Virus record (IMG/VR): IMGVR_UViG_3300048930_000353
Coordinates: 1-42,360 of that record
From: a virus
DNA: 42,360 bases
Strand: one strand, 5' to 3'
Shown here: one piece after another, positions 22,526 through 32,609 of the stretch
Layout: each line of letters starts with the position of its first letter
How positions within the stretch are numbered: the stretch's first letter is position 1
Notes under the pieces: generated by a model
Seen by the model: the letters and a program-made list of their open reading frames with translations, nothing else
Told to the model about the DNA's origin: nothing
Database searches by the model: none
Translations under genes and position numbers: made by a program

Positions 22526-22986
22526 AAGCAAAGTCCACAGAAATCGCAGAGCAGATCGTGCTGGCGCTGCAGGCGATCACCGAGGAGAACAACTACCTCA
22601 CCGATCTGGGCACCTCAGTGCACCAGGGCTACTACGCCCATGTGCTGCAGGCAGAAGACACAACGTTCCCGGCAATCATCCTGCACCCGGCTCTTGAAGT
22701 GCCAGGCGCGGTGCGCGGCAACCTGGAAGCGGTGATCGAAAGTGAAAGCATTCTGGTGATAGCCGCGCGCCTCGGTGCCGGTGAGGAGGCTTACGCTGAA
22801 ATCCAATCCTGCCTGTGCGACACCCGGCGTGCGCTGTTCCGAGCTATGCCCGAGATCGCGAAGGCGGCGGGCAGGGAAGACATCGTGGTAGGGCCGGCAG
22901 AACCCGACATCAGTAAGGATTCGAGCCTTGTCATGTACGCCATGAGCGTGCGCATCAAGTTCAATGAAAATTATCAAACCGGCTGA
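22522..22986 (+). CDS. Tail terminator protein (gpU-like)
   Basis: This 154-residue alpha/beta protein, overlapping the Z-like stop, occupies the U position. Its FPAIILHPALEV, IVIESESILVIAARL-like strands and the C-terminal MYAMSVRIKFNENYQ strand fit tail-terminator folds, which cap the tail tube and set its length. The assignment rests on order and fold-like pattern rather than strong identity. Confidence 0.75.
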   Translation: MKAKSTEIAEQIVLALQAITEENNYLTDLGTSVHQGYYAHVLQAEDTTFPAIILHPALEVPGAVRGNLEAVIESESILVIAARLGAGEEAYAEIQSCLCDTRRALFRAMPEIAKAAGREDIVVGPAEPDISKDSSLVMYAMSVRIKFNENYQTG

Positions 22987-23029
22987 TTTCAGCCGCAACC
23001 CTGGCTAAGCCAATCTAAGGAGATACGTT

Positions 23030-23956
23030 ATGTCACACGTCAGTACAACACGCGGCTACAAGGGTCGTGGCCGGTTCGTTCTTCGCCCGCTTGCGGGTGG
23101 TCGGCCGTTCGAATTGGGCAACGTCACGGCGCTCAATGAAGCAATCGAAATTGATCGCACGTCGCGACAGAACTTCCAGGAGGCGGCCGGCGGTGAGCTG
23201 GACGTGGAAGAAACCGTCACCAGTTACACGTTCGAGGCAACGTGTGACGACATCTCGCCGCGCAATATCGCAATCGGCCTGCGGGGTACAGCCGCAGAAT
23301 TGCCGTCTGCTGAAGTGGAAGAGGAGGCGCTGGATGTGTGGGTCGGCGTGCCGGCTGCGTTTCGCTACATCCCTGATCCGGACGTGGCGCCCGTCGTCGC
23401 GATTGCTGCTACGGAAGCGCACGACACGGCCAATCCGTATACGGTGGGTGAGATGGTGCTGGTATCTACACGCGCGTACCTGTGCGTCGTTGCTGGTACG
23501 TCGGCAGGATCTGCGCCAACCTGGCCAACCAACCTCGGCACTGTCACTGACGGCGGCGTCACCTGGAAGGACCTGGGCCCCGTCGCCCTGGTTGCGGACA
23601 CCGATTACGAGGTCACGCTGCACGGCATCAAAATGCTGAGCGCTACGGCTGCGCGCTTCAGCGGGGATCTGCCGATCGCACTCTCGGTTGACTACACGCG
23701 CAATGCGCAGTTCCTTATTCAGGCACTGGTTGCGGCAGGCCTGGAGTATGAGGTTACCTGGCACGGGCTCAACAGCAACGACGGCGGCAACCCGATGCTG
23801 GGGCGCTACTTCCGCGTCAAGTTCTCGCCCACTTCGGGCTTCGGTCGTCATGGCGGAACGGACTTCGCGACGCTCACACTGAGCGGCACGCTGCTGTCGG
23901 ATGAAACGCGCGAAGGTAGCGGCCTGAGCAAGTACCAGGAAACCGCAATGATTTAA
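23030..23956 (+). CDS. Major tail (tube) protein, gpV-like, with inserted sugar-binding-like module
   Basis: This 308-residue protein opens RGYKGRGRFVLRPLAGGRPF, typical of tube proteins, and has NFQEAAGGELDVEETV near residue 46. Around residues 134-186 is an inserted surface module (YTVGEMVLVS...AGSAPTWPTNLG...GVTWKDLG) resembling small carbohydrate-binding (CBM5/12-like) domains. Lambda gpV likewise carries an extra Ig-like domain. A terminator follows the gene. Confidence 0.85.
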   Translation: MSHVSTTRGYKGRGRFVLRPLAGGRPFELGNVTALNEAIEIDRTSRQNFQEAAGGELDVEETVTSYTFEATCDDISPRNIAIGLRGTAAELPSAEVEEEALDVWVGVPAAFRYIPDPDVAPVVAIAATEAHDTANPYTVGEMVLVSTRAYLCVVAGTSAGSAPTWPTNLGTVTDGGVTWKDLGPVALVADTDYEVTLHGIKMLSATAARFSGDLPIALSVDYTRNAQFLIQALVAAGLEYEVTWHGLNSNDGGNPMLGRYFRVKFSPTSGFGRHGGTDFATLTLSGTLLSDETREGSGLSKYQETAMI

Positions 23957-23988
23957 ACCTCCCGCACAGGGAGTGCAGTACCACAAAG

Positions 23989-24016
23989 AGCCCGGCCCAG
24001 TGCCGGGCTTTTTTTT
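23989..24016 (+). terminator. Terminator after the major tail protein
   Basis: AGCCCGGC (23989-23996), a short loop and GCCGGGCT (24002-24009) run into seven T. It would reduce transcription into the tape-measure gene relative to the abundant tube protein. Confidence 0.8.
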
Positions 24017-24056
24017 GATTCCGATCTTGAAAAGAATGCTGAAACGGTAGGCGAGA

Positions 24057-27000
24057 ATGGCGATAAAAGAAACATTCATCGATCTGGTCCTCCGCGTGAA
24101 GGACGCAATTACGGGTGGCACCGATAAAGCGACAGAATCGGTCACAGGCCTCGCTGATTCGGCAGAAGATTTGCAGGCGAAACTGCGCAGCCTGGAAGAC
24201 CAAAAGGCGCTGATCTCACAGTTCAATCAAGCCTCCACAGCAGTTGATAAGGCAGGTACCGCGTACGAACGTGCGCAGGACAAAGCCGCAAAACTCGAAC
24301 AGAAAATGAATGATGCCGGCCTATCGGTATCACGTCAGAAAGCCGAATTCGAAACCGCCGGTAAGGCAGTCTCGGACGCGGGTGCTCGCTATGAAGAGGC
24401 TCAAGCCCGGGCTGCCCGCCTGGCTGATGAGATATCGCGATCCGGTGTGGCGACGCAGCAGCAGAGCAAGGATTTCACGGCGGCGCAACAGGCAGTCGAC
24501 AAGACCGGTGCAGCCTATGACAAGGCCGTTGGCACGGCGGAGAAGCTCGGCAACAAGATAGCCGACAGCGAGATCCACATCGCCCGCCAGACGGAAGAAT
24601 TCCGCAAGGCGCAAGAGGCGGTAGGGCGGGCCGGGCAGGAGTACGACAAAGCCGGTAAAACCATGGCAGGCCTGGCCACGGAAGCGCAGGCCGCTGGCGT
24701 TGATATCACCGATCTTAACGGTGCGCAGCGTGAAAACGCGAAGCAGACTGCCGCCACGCAGCGGGCGCTGGAGGATTACAACAAGGAGCTGGAGGAGGGC
24801 AGCTCTAAGCTAAGCGGCCTGGGCGAGCGACTTGCTGCGGGTGTTGCACGTTTCGCCGCCTGGAGTGCGGCTGCTGCCGCTGCTGGTGCGGCGCTGGCTT
24901 TCACTGCGCTAACCCGCTACACGCGCGAATCTGCGGCCATGGCAGATCAGCTGCTTGACACAGCCGATCAGCTGGGCGTCAGCACTACCAGGCTGCAGGA
25001 GCTGGGTGCAGCCGCGCGCACGGTAGGCGTCGACCAGAACCAGCTCAACAGCATCCTCAAAGACATGACGAAAAACATCGGCGCGGCGGCCGATGGTGCT
25101 GGGCGATTCCTGCCGGTGCTCGAAAGCATCGGCCTCGAAGTAACGGACCTGATCAATCTATCCCCCGATGAGCAGCTGCTAAAGATCGCTGAAACTATCA
25201 GCAAGCTCACCACGGAACAGCAGGTCAACGTGCTGGAGCGCATGGGCTCTGGTGCGTCCAAGCTGCTGCCGCTGCTGCAGAACAACGCGGTAGAGCTCGA
25301 GCGCATCGTCAAGGCCGCGAATGACCGTGGCGCGATCATGAGCGAGGAAGAGCTGCAGCGATTGGCGCAAGTCGAAGAGGCGATGGATCGCATCAACGAG
25401 CGCATGGAAGGGCTACGCAACAAGTTGGTGCTCGCCGTCGCGCCGGCGTTTGAGGACATCGGCCGCATTGTCGATGAAGCATTCGACGAAAAAGCTACCA
25501 AGGATTTTCAGGCGGTAGTAGAGGGTATCTCCCGGCAGCTGGTTGGATGGGTCCGCGACGCAGTTGCAAACTTCGGCGAATTGAAAAGCTCTGCGCAGAC
25601 GTTTATCGATACGCTGCAGTTCCTGGGCAACACCGGGCTGGCAGTATTCCGGGGCCTGCAGGCGGCGATATCGCTGGTGGTCGGGAGTGTGTCAGCCGTC
25701 GGCACTGGCATCGCTGAGCTGGTCGAAACCCTGATATACGGGCTGAACAAGATCGGGCTGGCGAGTGATGAAACTCTGGCCAACGCCCGGGCGCGCACTG
25801 AGAACCTGAAGGCAACCACAAAGGACCTCAGTGCTCAAACCGAGGAGTACGGGCGCCAGGCTTATGAGGCCGGCGTCGCAGCAGTCACAGCGTTTGACAA
25901 TACGGGCAGAGCAGCGAAGGGCACCGCCGATGACCTCGAAGAAATCATCGTAACTGCCAAGCGCCTGGGTGACAGTATCGACGGTGTAGGTGATTCAGCG
26001 GACACACTGGTAGCCCGGCAGCAAGCCCTCGCGCAGCAGATCACCGAAACCGTAAAGGCCATTGAAGCTGCCAGTGAAGCGTGGAAGCAGGATCCCAGTG
26101 ATGTCAACCTGGCGCGTCTCGAAGAGCTGCGAGAGAAGTACCAGGCGCTGCAGGCTTCGCTGTCTGAGCTGTCGCTACCCGACGATATCGGCACCGAGGA
26201 AGTCAAGGATGAGCTGGACGAAATAACCCAGAAAGCGAATCAATCCGCGCAATCCGTGCGCACCGTGGGTGATGAAGTCGCCGGCGTCGGTGAAAAGGCC
26301 GCGCGCGCTGGCGATGTCGTGCAGGAAGTCGGCACCCAGGCCACAGAATCCGCGTCATCCATCGGCAGTGCAATCGCCGATATCTATGAGGGCTGGAGCA
26401 ATCGCCTTGCGGCGCTGTCGGAGGCGGCCGCAGATGCGTTCAAGCGCGCAGTCGGTGGCGGTGACATCGCCGAAAGTACCGATCTGTTGTCCAGTCGGCT
26501 GGAAGAAATCACGCGGCAGATGACGGATCTGCAGCACAGTGTCGGTGGGTCCGGCCTCACCAGTGTAATGAGCGGGCTCGCGCAGAAAGGCCTCGAGGTA
26601 GAGCGCACATTCCTGCACCAGGCGCGCGCCGCAGAGCAGCTCACTGAGCGTATCGTCAGCGGTGAGCGCGAAATGTACGCCATGAACACCACGGCGGATT
26701 CCGTCCGGCAGCGTTTCAATCTGCTGGACGACACGCGGCTTGAAAACCTCATGTCCAGCATTCAGTCCGTGCAGCGTGAGGTGGAGTCGCTCAAGGCCTC
26801 GCTGGATGACTCCATCGCCAGTGCCCGGCAGGAGCTCGCTGCGCTGGAAGGCGACACGGCGGAAGTTGAGCGACTGCGCTATCTGGAAAAGCAAAGCGAG
26901 CTGCAGGAGCAATACAATCGCGCGCGGCAGACTGGTGATGAGGAGGCAATCGAAAAAGCGCAGGAGTTGCAGCGGTTGGCTGACCAGGCACACGACCTGC

Positions 27001-27293
27001 GCATGCGCCAGGCGAAGGAACAAGCAACTGAAGCGCGCCAGCGTGCCGCTGAGCAAGCCGCCGAGCAAGAGCAGAAACGTCAACGTGACGAGGTTGAGGA
27101 GCGCCAGACTATCAGCCGCACCGAGTCCCAGGTGCGCTCAGTCTCAAGCGAGCCCTCCGCAAGCCGTGTGGTCAAACTCCAGTTCACCGCCCCGAACGGT
27201 ACTAGCCTCGGCTCACTCAATGCGGTGGATGACCAACTGTTGGATCAACTCCTGGCGCGTCTCGAAAACAGCCGCCTAGTCTCAACGAGGTAA
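24057..27293 (+). CDS. Tape measure protein
   Basis: This 1078-residue protein is dominated by long coiled-coil-like Ala/Gln/Glu-rich segments (AGTAYERAQDKAAKLEQKMN). A hydrophobic stretch (AAWSAAAAAAGAALAFTALT) lies around residues 260-290 and a C-terminal helical arm rich in Arg/Glu/Gln. Tape measure length sets tail length; at the usual rule of about 1.5 angstrom per residue this implies a tail of roughly 160 nm, an inference. It starts only 100 bases after the tube gene, leaving no room for tail-assembly chaperones. Confidence 0.92.
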   Translation: MAIKETFIDLVLRVKDAITGGTDKATESVTGLADSAEDLQAKLRSLEDQKALISQFNQASTAVDKAGTAYERAQDKAAKLEQKMNDAGLSVSRQKAEFETAGKAVSDAGARYEEAQARAARLADEISRSGVATQQQSKDFTAAQQAVDKTGAAYDKAVGTAEKLGNKIADSEIHIARQTEEFRKAQEAVGRAGQEYDKAGKTMAGLATEAQAAGVDITDLNGAQRENAKQTAATQRALEDYNKELEEGSSKLSGLGERLAAGVARFAAWSAAAAAAGAALAFTALTRYTRESAAMADQLLDTADQLGVSTTRLQELGAAARTVGVDQNQLNSILKDMTKNIGAAADGAGRFLPVLESIGLEVTDLINLSPDEQLLKIAETISKLTTEQQVNVLERMGSGASKLLPLLQNNAVELERIVKAANDRGAIMSEEELQRLAQVEEAMDRINERMEGLRNKLVLAVAPAFEDIGRIVDEAFDEKATKDFQAVVEGISRQLVGWVRDAVANFGELKSSAQTFIDTLQFLGNTGLAVFRGLQAAISLVVGSVSAVGTGIAELVETLIYGLNKIGLASDETLANARARTENLKATTKDLSAQTEEYGRQAYEAGVAAVTAFDNTGRAAKGTADDLEEIIVTAKRLGDSIDGVGDSADTLVARQQALAQQITETVKAIEAASEAWKQDPSDVNLARLEELREKYQALQASLSELSLPDDIGTEEVKDELDEITQKANQSAQSVRTVGDEVAGVGEKAARAGDVVQEVGTQATESASSIGSAIADIYEGWSNRLAALSEAAADAFKRAVGGGDIAESTDLLSSRLEEITRQMTDLQHSVGGSGLTSVMSGLAQKGLEVERTFLHQARAAEQLTERIVSGEREMYAMNTTADSVRQRFNLLDDTRLENLMSSIQSVQREVESLKASLDDSIASARQELAALEGDTAEVERLRYLEKQSELQEQYNRARQTGDEEAIEKAQELQRLADQAHDLRMRQAKEQATEARQRAAEQAAEQEQKRQRDEVEERQTISRTESQVRSVSSEPSASRVVKLQFTAPNGTSLGSLNAVDDQLLDQLLARLENSRLVSTR

Positions 27294-27298
27294 TCACC

Positions 27299-27700
27299 AT
27301 GCCAGTCACGTTAGCGGGTATCGAGCTGCCCGTGGATATCCAGTGGGTGGACGAATTCTCCGATCACGGAGTTGGCCAGGAGATTACGCCGCTGCTCACC
27401 GGGCACCTGCTGGTCGAGGAGACGGTGCAGCCAGAGGGCCGGCCGATGTCGCTGCGCACCGGCCCTCTGTGTTGGGTGGAGCGCACAGTGGTTGAGGCGC
27501 TCTACGAGTTGCAAGCAACCGCGCTCGAGGACGGCGAAACACTGCCCCTCGTGTGGGCCGACGGTCGCACGTTCGACGCAGTGATTGATCGCGGTCGCGG
27601 AGGTTTCAGCGCGCAAGAAATTCGTCGCCTGGGTGCAGCCGTGCAACTGCCGTCGCACAAGTATGAAATATCCATCTCGCTAATCATCAAGGAATCGTAA
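27299..27700 (+). CDS. Distal tail protein, 133 aa, unknown
   Basis: The ATG (27299) follows the tape-measure stop by five bases. The sequence is compact and beta-rich (VTLAGIELPVDIQWVDEFSD at the N-terminus, YEISISLIIKES at the end), suggesting a small tail-tip or baseplate adaptor. It also resembles, in size and position, L/M-type distal tail proteins, but no family is recognised. Confidence 0.75.
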   Translation: MPVTLAGIELPVDIQWVDEFSDHGVGQEITPLLTGHLLVEETVQPEGRPMSLRTGPLCWVERTVVEALYELQATALEDGETLPLVWADGRTFDAVIDRGRGGFSAQEIRRLGAAVQLPSHKYEISISLIIKES

Positions 27701-27703
27701 CCC

Positions 27704-30700
27704 ATGGCAATCAACCCCGAAGATGTGCGGTTGTTCGAGTCGCAGCGCCTGTCCGATGAGGACGACGGCGGCGGCCGTGCAACCGGTCGCGTTGTCGTGG
27801 ACGGGCAGATCAATAATCTGTTCCAGGACGTCAGCCGCTTGGATCGCACGATAGGCGACGTGTCATTGCGCAAGGCGTTCGTCGGTATCGATACCGATAA
27901 CACGGATCTGTACCTCGGTGCGCACGCGATCATCGTAGAGCCGCCGGCGGATCCCAATGTGTCGGTGTTGCTGTTCGATGCTGGCAGCGAGAGCGATGAG
28001 CGTCTGAGCGCCCAGCAGCGGGTGGAGGCGTACACCGTGCAAGGCTCGCGCGCACGGTTCGAGCTGCTGGGCAATCAGTACGAAAACCAGCGCCAGATTA
28101 TCTGCATTCAACGGTTGGAAACGTCGCTACCAACAGCGGGCCAGGTCTACGTGCTCAAGAGCGGCAGCGTGACGCAGTTTGTACGCATCGCGAAAGTGGA
28201 GCATGAGGAGCAAGTATTCACCGTAGCCTCTGGCTCTGGTTACACGGAATTCACCCGGCGCCGGCTGGTGCTCGGGCTGGGATCAAAATTGGAGCAGACA
28301 TTCCCAGGTGGTGAGCCGATACCGCAAGGCACCTCGGACAAGAACAGCCTGGGGCAAAACAAGTCGGAGGTGTTCGGCACTGAGGTCGCCGACGCTGCGC
28401 GGTACTGGGGTGTCACTCGTAGCACAGAGGACGCCGACATCGGCGACCTGAGTATCGAGGTCGGATCGATCTACTCCTCGCTGGTACCGAGTGCACAAAC
28501 CGAACAACCGCTGGCAGACCAGCCCCTGGGCTATAACCGCCGTAGTGTGCGCGCATCCGCCGATGCGGACATCACGCATGCGGTAACCGCAGCCTGGATC
28601 AGCGCTGCGCAGATACAGTTGATTTTGCGACGTCCCTGCGTGCCTGGCTCGCTAGAGCTGACGCTTGCAGGTAATGGCTACACAGACGGTGGCAACGGCG
28701 TGCTCACGCGCACGTCGGGCAGTTTTCCGCTGTCCACGCTGAGCATCGATTACGAAACCGGCATTATCCAGGGGACGCGCGACAGCGGCACAGACAGCGG
28801 CACGGAAACGGGCAGCGCCACATTCAGGCCCGGCGCGCCGTACTCCGGCAGGGCGATCACCGACTCTATCGATATCAACATCGGCAACCGTGCGTACAAC
28901 TACGTGCGCACGTACTCTGCCAAAAAGCCTCGCCCGGGCACGTTGCAGATCGCGTACATGGTGCTGGGCAAGTGGTACGAGATCGATGATCCCGGAAACG
29001 GGCAATTAACAGGCGATGGATCGGGGTCTGTCAACTTTGTCACCGGCACGTTGGCGATCACGCTGTTGGCGCTGCCCGACGTGGGCACGTCGATCATTAT
29101 CAGTTTTCTAATGGATATCGAGGAGGAAGTCGAGATCCACACCGGTGAGCTTGCAGATGCTATCCCAGAGATTGTGATCCAGCTCGATCCCGGTATAACG
29201 CCTGAGTCAGTCGCGTTCACATACCTGGCCGATGATGTTGAGAAAACGTTGGCCGACGATGGCTCAGGTCAGCTTACTGGGGACGGCACGGGCACGATCA
29301 ATTACTCGACCGGCGAAGTGCGATTGGCGCTCGATGTGCTGCACGACGATGGCTCATCGATCAGTGTGATCTACGACGTCGGTGATACGCTGACACAGTC
29401 CGCCACGCACTCCGCCGGCGTTGTGACTGGAACCCTGGCGGGCGCGCCGCTGGTCCCGGGTACGGTGTCGGCGAGCTGGTCGCGGACAACCACATTTAGT
29501 AATGGAAATTACACGTCGACCCTTTCGCACCCTTTCGTGGTGCGCGATGACGGCGAGGGCACGTTCGGCCCCGCTGGCGGCACGATCAACTACACAACGG
29601 GAGAGTTCACGCTCAACGCCGCGCGACCCTGGACTGAGCGCAGGTCGCGTATCAGCGGAATATTTTTCGCGCCAGAAAATGTCGAGAGACCGGGATATCC
29701 GGATGCCGGCGTGACGTTCCGGTACCGAGAATCTGAGACGGCAACCGAGGAGGCCACCGGCAGTTTCAATCCGGACCAGCTGACTATTCCGCTGATCTCA
29801 AACACCGACGACATGATTGTGCCTTCGTCACTGTTGTTCGAGTTCGCCGGGCAGATGTACTTCGACCGCGACGGCGTGCTCTACCACAGCCACAACACGC
29901 AGACCGGTGCGGCCGTGGCGGTGGGTTCCGTCAACTATCTGGACCGATCCATCACCCTGGAGACATGGGCAGGCGGCTCAGAGCCCGGCATCACCATCCA
30001 CGCGGCCCTGACGATTGCTGCAACTACCGTCGTCTCTCGTATGGTGTTCCGTACACCAGGTGCGCCTATCCGTCCTGAGAGCCTGCAGATCGCCGCTACG
30101 GATACCGAGGGCAACGAGATCAGTGTGATAGCCGACAGCGACGGCGTGCTCTCCAGTGCGCGCCTTGCGGGCACTGTGGATTACCAGACCGGTATCGTGC
30201 GGCTGTGGTTCACCACAGACGCCGGCGACGAAACCGATGCGAGTGATGTGTTCATCCTGCCCGGTACCGGTGTCTACAACGCGGTGCTGTTTTCTTTCCT
30301 GCCGCTGGATGCAGAGCTGATCGGACTGGACCCCGTGCGGCTGCCGAGCGACGGCCGCGTGCCGATCTTCCGCGAGGGCGATGTGATCGTGGTGAGTCAC
30401 TCTGCAGAGACCATTGCGGGCACGCCAACGGACGGACAGGTGGTCACGCTGGATCGCGATCACCAGGCCAGCATCCTGGTATTCGACGACAACGGCATAG
30501 CGATGGACCCTGCGCAGTACACCGTGAATCTGCTGGCTGGCACGGTCACGTTCTCCGATCCAGTATTGCTGCAGGATGTTGATGAGGAGGAGCTCGTGGT
30601 CCCGCTGGTGATCCGTGATCGCATTGAGCACATGAGTGTTCTGCACGATGTGGAGATTGGGGGGCGGCTATCATTCATCGCGCCACTGGCGCACGAGTAT

Positions 30701-31195
30701 CCGGCGGAGGAAACCGTGGTGAGTTCCGCTCTGCTCTGGGGCGACATTAATGCGCGGGAGTTCTCCTACTTCACGCAGAAAACATGGGTACCAGGTGCGC
30801 CAAACTGGACAAGCTCACGTATTGGTGACGACACAACGTCGAACTACAACCTGATCGATCACCCAATCGAGATCGCAAATAACGGTGCGGTGACGGAAAA
30901 GTGGGCGATTGTGTTCACTAGTTCCACGGCCTACTACGTGGTCGGCGAGCAGCTGGGTGTGATCGCGACTGGCACCACGATGGTTGATCTCATGCCAATC
31001 AACCCGAACACTGACAATCCCTATTTCGTGCTGCGTGCCGCAGGCTGGGGTGGCGGCTGGGCCGCTGGCAACGCGGTGCGCTTCAACACTGAAGGGTGTC
31101 TCGCGCCGATCTGGATATGCCGCACGGTCAAGTCGGGCGCTGCGTCAGAGGATGATGATCGGTTTGTACTTCAAATCCGTGGGGACGCTGACTGA
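27704..31195 (+). CDS. Large repeat-containing tail protein, 1163 aa
   Basis: The ATG is at 27704. The N-terminal 300 residues are unique. From about residue 345 to 940 a beta-rich unit recurs roughly every 90-105 residues, with the signature GQLTGDGTGTINYSTGEVRL (variants near residues 348, 430, 521, 617, 722 and 812, and a weaker one near 936). The units probably form a string of Ig-like or beta-sandwich domains. Placement between tape measure and hub suggests a long central tail-tip or side-fibre component. Function is inferred from position. Confidence 0.8.
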   Translation: MAINPEDVRLFESQRLSDEDDGGGRATGRVVVDGQINNLFQDVSRLDRTIGDVSLRKAFVGIDTDNTDLYLGAHAIIVEPPADPNVSVLLFDAGSESDERLSAQQRVEAYTVQGSRARFELLGNQYENQRQIICIQRLETSLPTAGQVYVLKSGSVTQFVRIAKVEHEEQVFTVASGSGYTEFTRRRLVLGLGSKLEQTFPGGEPIPQGTSDKNSLGQNKSEVFGTEVADAARYWGVTRSTEDADIGDLSIEVGSIYSSLVPSAQTEQPLADQPLGYNRRSVRASADADITHAVTAAWISAAQIQLILRRPCVPGSLELTLAGNGYTDGGNGVLTRTSGSFPLSTLSIDYETGIIQGTRDSGTDSGTETGSATFRPGAPYSGRAITDSIDINIGNRAYNYVRTYSAKKPRPGTLQIAYMVLGKWYEIDDPGNGQLTGDGSGSVNFVTGTLAITLLALPDVGTSIIISFLMDIEEEVEIHTGELADAIPEIVIQLDPGITPESVAFTYLADDVEKTLADDGSGQLTGDGTGTINYSTGEVRLALDVLHDDGSSISVIYDVGDTLTQSATHSAGVVTGTLAGAPLVPGTVSASWSRTTTFSNGNYTSTLSHPFVVRDDGEGTFGPAGGTINYTTGEFTLNAARPWTERRSRISGIFFAPENVERPGYPDAGVTFRYRESETATEEATGSFNPDQLTIPLISNTDDMIVPSSLLFEFAGQMYFDRDGVLYHSHNTQTGAAVAVGSVNYLDRSITLETWAGGSEPGITIHAALTIAATTVVSRMVFRTPGAPIRPESLQIAATDTEGNEISVIADSDGVLSSARLAGTVDYQTGIVRLWFTTDAGDETDASDVFILPGTGVYNAVLFSFLPLDAELIGLDPVRLPSDGRVPIFREGDVIVVSHSAETIAGTPTDGQVVTLDRDHQASILVFDDNGIAMDPAQYTVNLLAGTVTFSDPVLLQDVDEEELVVPLVIRDRIEHMSVLHDVEIGGRLSFIAPLAHEYPAEETVVSSALLWGDINAREFSYFTQKTWVPGAPNWTSSRIGDDTTSNYNLIDHPIEIANNGAVTEKWAIVFTSSTAYYVVGEQLGVIATGTTMVDLMPINPNTDNPYFVLRAAGWGGGWAAGNAVRFNTEGCLAPIWICRTVKSGAASEDDDRFVLQIRGDAD

Positions 31196-32601
31196 TGCCG
31201 CTGGAATGGGAAGACAGCGACCTGGCAAATGGCGGGTTTGAGATGGGATCGCTGTCGAGTTGGACTACGGTGACGGGGAGTCCACAGATCACAAATAGCA
31301 CATTTATCGAGGGCAATTACTACGTGCGTGGCGGCGCGTCGTCAGCGCTTGATGTGATCAAGCAAGTGATAACGTTGCCGGCAGATGCGCGAGCTTTTGA
31401 GCTGTCAGGTGCAGTGGGTTGCAATACGAGCGGCGGATGGGATTTAGGCGCTTTGGCACTGAAGTTTTTCAATTCCACTTCCGCCTATATTGGCGGGGCG
31501 TGGATCTCGCCCAACCATGAGGCGGTGACGTCCTACTTCGAGTACTTCACCTCCAAGGGGCTGGTGCCAGATGATGCGGCGACGGCGGAGGTCTGGGTAT
31601 ACCTGGCGCGATACACCGGTACCGGCAACAATGGGTGCGCCGATGATATCGGGGTGAGGTGGCTGGTTGGCGAGGAAGAGATTTCCAAAACCGATAACCA
31701 GGTTACCAACGGCGGGTTTGAAGTAGGGGATTTTTCCGGGTGGACGCAGCTGAGTGGATCGCCGATGCTTATCTCCACGTCGTCGGCCTTCAAGCACAGC
31801 GGTACCTACGCTGCCCGTGGCGGTGATGTGGCGTTTTCGCTGTACAAACAATCTATTGTGCCTCCGCCTAACGCGATTGGATTTGTATGCACTGCCTGGC
31901 TGTCTAGCAGTACGGCGCAGATAGATCGGTTGACGATGCGGGTAATCGCACGCGGCGCGAATGTGGTCACGGCAGACACCTTTGAGGTCCATGGGCCGCT
32001 ATCGCACATCAATCAGGTGGCGGCGAGTATCTATGAGGAGCTGCCCGCCGGTACTGCATATCTCGAATTGCAAATAGATATGGTGAGAAACGAAGGGGCC
32101 GAGCTTAATGTTGGTATTGATGACATCGAACTCTACTGGATAACCGACGATAGCATCGTCGGCCAGGTGAGCGGCACCGTGCGCGTTGGCGGCGTCGCCG
32201 TCGTCAGGGACCTAATCGCGATATCGTACGAGAAACAGAGTGTTGCAGTGGGCGAGGATTATGAATACCGCCGGATCGTCGTCGGTGAAGCGACGTCCTC
32301 TGAGGACGGCACCTATACCGTCAGCATGCCTGGATTTGTCGATGAGGTTATCGTGCTGGCGCTCGAAAATTACGGCAGCACCTGGCAGCCGGATACCGAC
32401 TACGTTTCAGGTGATCGTGTGCGGCCGACGGTGCCCAGCGGCTACGCGTACGACATCACTGTGGGCGGCAACAGCGGCGCAACGGAACCGGCGTGGTGGA
32501 CTGACGGATCGGATGCAATCGGCGCTGCAACAGGGCAGGCGGTAGAGATATTCTGGAGCGTAGCGCACGCGCCGCTCTCGCCTGATATCCTCGGGGAATA
32601 G
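31195..32601 (+). CDS. Tail protein with two CBM-like domains and C-terminal sugar-binding-like module
   Basis: This 468-residue protein carries two similar jelly-roll-type domains beginning NGGFEMGSLSSW (about residue 12) and NGGFEVGDFSGW (about residue 171). These recall CBM4/9-type carbohydrate-binding domains. A carboxypeptidase-regulatory/Ig-like domain follows (about 315-385, GQVSGTVRVGGVAV). A C-terminal module (DTDYVSGDRV...SGATEPAWWT) resembles the insert in the major tail protein. A receptor-binding or surface-adhesion role is likely. The ATG overlaps the previous stop. Confidence 0.8.
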   Translation: MPLEWEDSDLANGGFEMGSLSSWTTVTGSPQITNSTFIEGNYYVRGGASSALDVIKQVITLPADARAFELSGAVGCNTSGGWDLGALALKFFNSTSAYIGGAWISPNHEAVTSYFEYFTSKGLVPDDAATAEVWVYLARYTGTGNNGCADDIGVRWLVGEEEISKTDNQVTNGGFEVGDFSGWTQLSGSPMLISTSSAFKHSGTYAARGGDVAFSLYKQSIVPPPNAIGFVCTAWLSSSTAQIDRLTMRVIARGANVVTADTFEVHGPLSHINQVAASIYEELPAGTAYLELQIDMVRNEGAELNVGIDDIELYWITDDSIVGQVSGTVRVGGVAVVRDLIAISYEKQSVAVGEDYEYRRIVVGEATSSEDGTYTVSMPGFVDEVIVLALENYGSTWQPDTDYVSGDRVRPTVPSGYAYDITVGGNSGATEPAWWTDGSDAIGAATGQAVEIFWSVAHAPLSPDILGE

Positions 32602-32609
32602 GTAGATCA

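Noticed and set aside
22987-24056. Programmed frameshift (G/GT type)
   Set aside because: No overlapping second frame or slippery sequence was found between tube and tape-measure genes.
23033-24226. 397-codon minus-strand frame opposite the major tail protein
   Set aside because: Shadow frame in GC-rich DNA; the plus-strand tail gene and the terminator explain the region.
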